64,000 nucleotides of DNA from Pipra filicauda (taxonomy: Eukaryota; Chordata; Aves; Passeriformes; Pipridae): the NCBI RefSeq assembly GCF_003945595.2, contig NW_024104320.1:1843365-1907364 (forward strand). Reading direction: 5' to 3'. Below, one piece after another: positions 61,257-64,000 of the stretch (position 1 is its first letter; every line of letters starts with the position of its first letter). The notes under the pieces were generated by a model, which worked only from the letters and a program-made list of their open reading frames with translations, searched no databases and was not told where the DNA came from. The position numbers and the translations under genes are program-made.

Positions 61257-62300
61257 TTGTGGGTAGTGTAATCAGTTCTAACAGTGAAGGATTTGTACCT
61301 GAGCTAGAGCGTGTTACAGGCACACCTGAACTGACAGCTCTTAACTACAGTGTGAACAGGTAAGACTGTAGCATGGGACCAACCGTCCTCTCTCTCACTG
61401 GGTTTAATACCAACATCCTCGTGCTACAGTATTGCTTTTGTCACTTCTCCATTAAGAGTAGTTACTAGGCTACAAAACATATTACTCTGACCATTAAGAA
61501 CTGAAAAAAATCATTAAACTCTAGTAGTTTAATTGTTTTCTGTAATAGATTAAACCCAATGACATACTGGCCATTATATCAGTATAATTAGTGCTTAAAA
61601 ATATGAATATAGAAATGATTTCTGATGTCTTGCCATGTCTTGGGCGTGCTACTCCCATGGGGAAGTGTAGTCATGCACATATACATCCATATTTTCTGAC
61701 AGTCCAGACATATCCTCCTGAATTATAGTCATTGTTCTTTCTAGGATGAGATATGACATCATTGCTTTGAATGTGGCAATATATATTTCTGTGAATTTAT
61801 GATGGTGACACTGTGGACAAGTTCTGAATAAGCTTGGAAGGTACCTAAATACATGAAATCAATTCCATATATTACGTCTTTCACATGATTAAACTACACA
61901 GTTTCAAACCAAGCTTTCAAGTAACCCCCTCCCACTGGTCTAATCCAATAGTTCTCAGGATCAGCAGAGCTGGACTATATCCAGGTTACCCCTGAGGATA
62001 AACTGAATTATGGTAGATGCTGCAGACTGACCCTTTTGCAACAGAATTACCTGCACGAAAAAATTCTCTACTGATGGAAAGCAGATTTGATCCATTCAGA
62101 CTGAAATTTTGGGTTAAATAACAAAAAGAGCCATGCATCTACTCTGTCTGACCTGCTAGAACCCAACTGGACAGATTTTGGAAGTATTTATTGGCTTTTC
62201 TTTAGACAATTTTGCAAAAAGCCCCTGGTCCATCTGGGTGAAGTTTCTCTAGTGCTTCAAGGTGGGTAAGTGTGGGACTTTTAGCTGTGAAGATTCTCTG

Positions 62301-62302
<2 letters not shown>
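61257..62302. other. Non-coding stretch, nothing recognised
   Basis: A+T-rich sequence up to the microsatellite. No feature was recognised. Confidence 0.35.
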
Positions 62303-62368
<66 letters not shown>

Positions 62369-62409
62369 ATCTATCTATCTATCTATCTGTCTATCTATTT
62401 ATCTATCTA

Positions 62410-62474
<65 letters not shown>
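62303..62474. repeat. Compound (TATC)n/(TGTC)n microsatellite
   Basis: About 172 bp of tetranucleotide repeat. A long TATC array has one interruption (TCTAATCTATC, near 62367), a TTTATC variant near 62397, a TGTC block near 62410-62435, then TATC again to 62474. On the minus strand it is a GATA/GACA array. Length and internal purity suggest it is polymorphic. Confidence 0.98.
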
Positions 62475-62506
62475 ACATATAAGTTGTAGTTCTATAACTT
62501 GTGGGG

Positions 62507-62651
62507 CTCCATCCCTGGAAATGTTCAAGAACAAAATGGATGGGGCCTGGGTCACCTGACCTAGTGTGTGGCATCCCTGACCATGGCAAGGGAGTTGGAA
62601 CTAGATGAACTTTAATGTGCTTTCCAACCCAAACTGTTCTATGATTCTATG
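62507..62651 (+). mobile_element. CR1 LINE 3'-end fragment with tail
   Basis: CTCCATCCCTGGAAATGTTC, GATGGGGCCTGGGTCACCTG, GGCATCCCTGACCATGGCAA, GCTTTCCAACCCAAACTGTT and the tail CTATGATTCTATGG identify the last ~145 bp of a plus-orientation CR1. Its 5' end lies 32 bp after the microsatellite. Confidence 0.93.
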
Positions 62652-64000
62652 GTAGGCTTAAAAAAAGCAATCAGAGGAATTAATGGTGAAAAAAAAGTCC
62701 ATAAAATGGCAATTAAATATGTACATCAATAGCATGTGGCTCTGAAAGTCCCCAGACTGCAGCTTGCTAGAAACTTCAGGGCTGTAATTACTGGATTATT
62801 CTATTCTGACTTGCTTCCTTGTCCCCTGTTCTGAGGCTCATCCTACAAGCCTTGAGCAAAGACTAAGGGAAGGAGGACTTTTGTTTGACATGGGACAGCC
62901 ACTCTTGGGAGTCTTTGCTTGTGGCTGACTTGTTTGTTCCATGTGTGTACTATTGCAATGGTTCCTGGGACTAGGGCTGATTTCAGTGTCCTCCACATCA
63001 AACAGAAACTATTCTTCCAAGGGAGAAGTCAGGTGAGGATGTCTGAGTGAGGCAATTATATAAGAAATTAACAAGAGAGAAAAACTGAAATAACTACGAC
63101 TATTTTAAGGATTTTGATACCACAGGGTATAATGCTATTGAGATGGGCAAATAAAAGTAAGAGGGGTGGGAGGTAGGGAATGATATAAACAGCAGTTTTT
63201 CTCTCTTTTTTTTTTTTTAAAGACAAAAGTGTGTTGTATCTGAAGGTCAAATGCAGGATACTGTTATTAAGTATTAAGAATAAATTTGTTTTGCAGAAAC
63301 AGCAGATGCTTACTAAGTATCAGCAGAGGGAATGTACAAGAGAAAAAAAGAACATTACTAGCAATGGCAATAACAAAAGAGAAGTAGGATATAAAAATGC
63401 AAATAAAAAACCTCTTTTTGCACAGCATATGGCACTACACAGATACAGAATCAACCTAGCTATGAGCTATGTTAGCAAAAGATGCTTTGCAATAGCATCC
63501 TACAGAGTTAAATTAATGAGGCTACTATTAGAAGCAGTATTAGGGAAATGCTAACCTTGCAATGAGCACTTAGGCTTTGAAGGTTTTTCTTTCTCCAAAT
63601 TATATTCTCTCTGAAATGTGGACGCCCTCCAAGTTTAAGGAGCGTGATATAAACAAAAGATATTATTTTTCTGCCTGCATGTTTAAAATGTAAAGTACCA
63701 TCCTTAGCACTGCTACATAATTCACTTTTCTCAGAAAACATGGTCAAGCAGCAATATTGAATACAAAGCAGCATCTGCATTTGAAGTGAGATACAATCAT
63801 CTCAGGTTAAGAGAGGAGATGCCCCTGCCTTTCTGAAAGATTGAAGTCAAGAAGACCTTTACCTGAATATATTGCTTCTTTCATAATATACCTGAACTGT
63901 AGCCAGTGTTTGCCCATTTATTTCCTCTTTGATTGCCTTGCTGGTAGGTGTTAATGCTTTGGTTAATATTTATTTCCCCTTGGCCAGTACTAAAAAACTG
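62652..64000. other. Non-coding stretch, nothing recognised
   Basis: A 13-nt T run lies at about 63206-63218. A 107-codon A-rich open frame (63231-63554) and a 90-codon minus frame (63508-63780) have no recognisable content. No repeat family was seen. Confidence 0.35.

Noticed and set aside
62303..62474. Regular repeats considered as a CRISPR-like or satellite array
   Set aside because: The unit is 4 bp with no spacers, so it is a plain compound microsatellite in a eukaryotic genome.
1..64000. tRNA, rRNA, snRNA, known miRNA seeds, or multi-gene systems
   Set aside because: Reading both strands showed no tRNA A/B-box pair with a cloverleaf, no rRNA or U-RNA signature, and no clustered coding genes.

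Overview
This window looks like nuclear DNA from a bird. The sequence is A+T-rich, has no bacterial-type gene packing, and carries at least nineteen recognisable pieces of the avian non-LTR retrotransposon CR1. Several copies end in the ATTCTATG-type 8-mer tail that marks CR1 3' ends. The CR1 3' ends are of the kind common in neoavian genomes; that refinement is inference.

Layout. CR1 pieces lie on the plus strand near 8.2, 14.5, 27.8, 30.0, 43.9, 51.2, 61.1 and 62.5 kb, and on the minus strand near 1.5, 3.0, 5.1, 5.4, 11.9, 21.7, 27.4, 32.4, 38.7, 46.9 and 48.4 kb. The youngest is at 51.2-52.2 kb: 5'-truncated, but with an uninterrupted reading frame through the end of the reverse transcriptase and the C-terminal region, then an 8-mer tail. 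A solo retroviral LTR (22605-23134, minus orientation) has TG...CA ends and a perfect 6-bp target duplication (GGTAAC). A second, weaker LTR-like region lies at 59.04-59.77 kb. Two diverged copies of an unnamed repeat lie at 48.3 and 58.7 kb. A compound TATC/TGTC microsatellite of about 170 bp lies at 62.3 kb, just before a CR1 tail.

Genes. No complete protein-coding gene is visible, so the window is intergenic or deeply intronic. Two traces of genes deserve a look. One is a candidate exon at 11253-11334, flanked by good splice sites, that would encode a signal peptide; a possible phase-compatible exon lies 2.1 kb downstream. The other is a minus-strand stretch at about 19.27-19.50 kb whose translation resembles the end of SLC13-type sodium/anion cotransporters and is probably a decayed remnant. 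Nearly all other open frames are short and have no recognisable content.

Structure. Three striking inverted repeats are not explained by known elements: a 20-bp perfect stem with 8-nt loop (14949-14996), a 22-bp perfect stem with 3-nt loop (35984-36030), and a 109-nt imperfect hairpin (26882-26990). Repeat-poor stretches near 33.5-33.9, 34.9-35.4 and 44.6-45.4 kb may be conserved regulatory DNA, but this cannot be decided without alignments. I saw no operon, CRISPR array, defence island or other multi-gene system.
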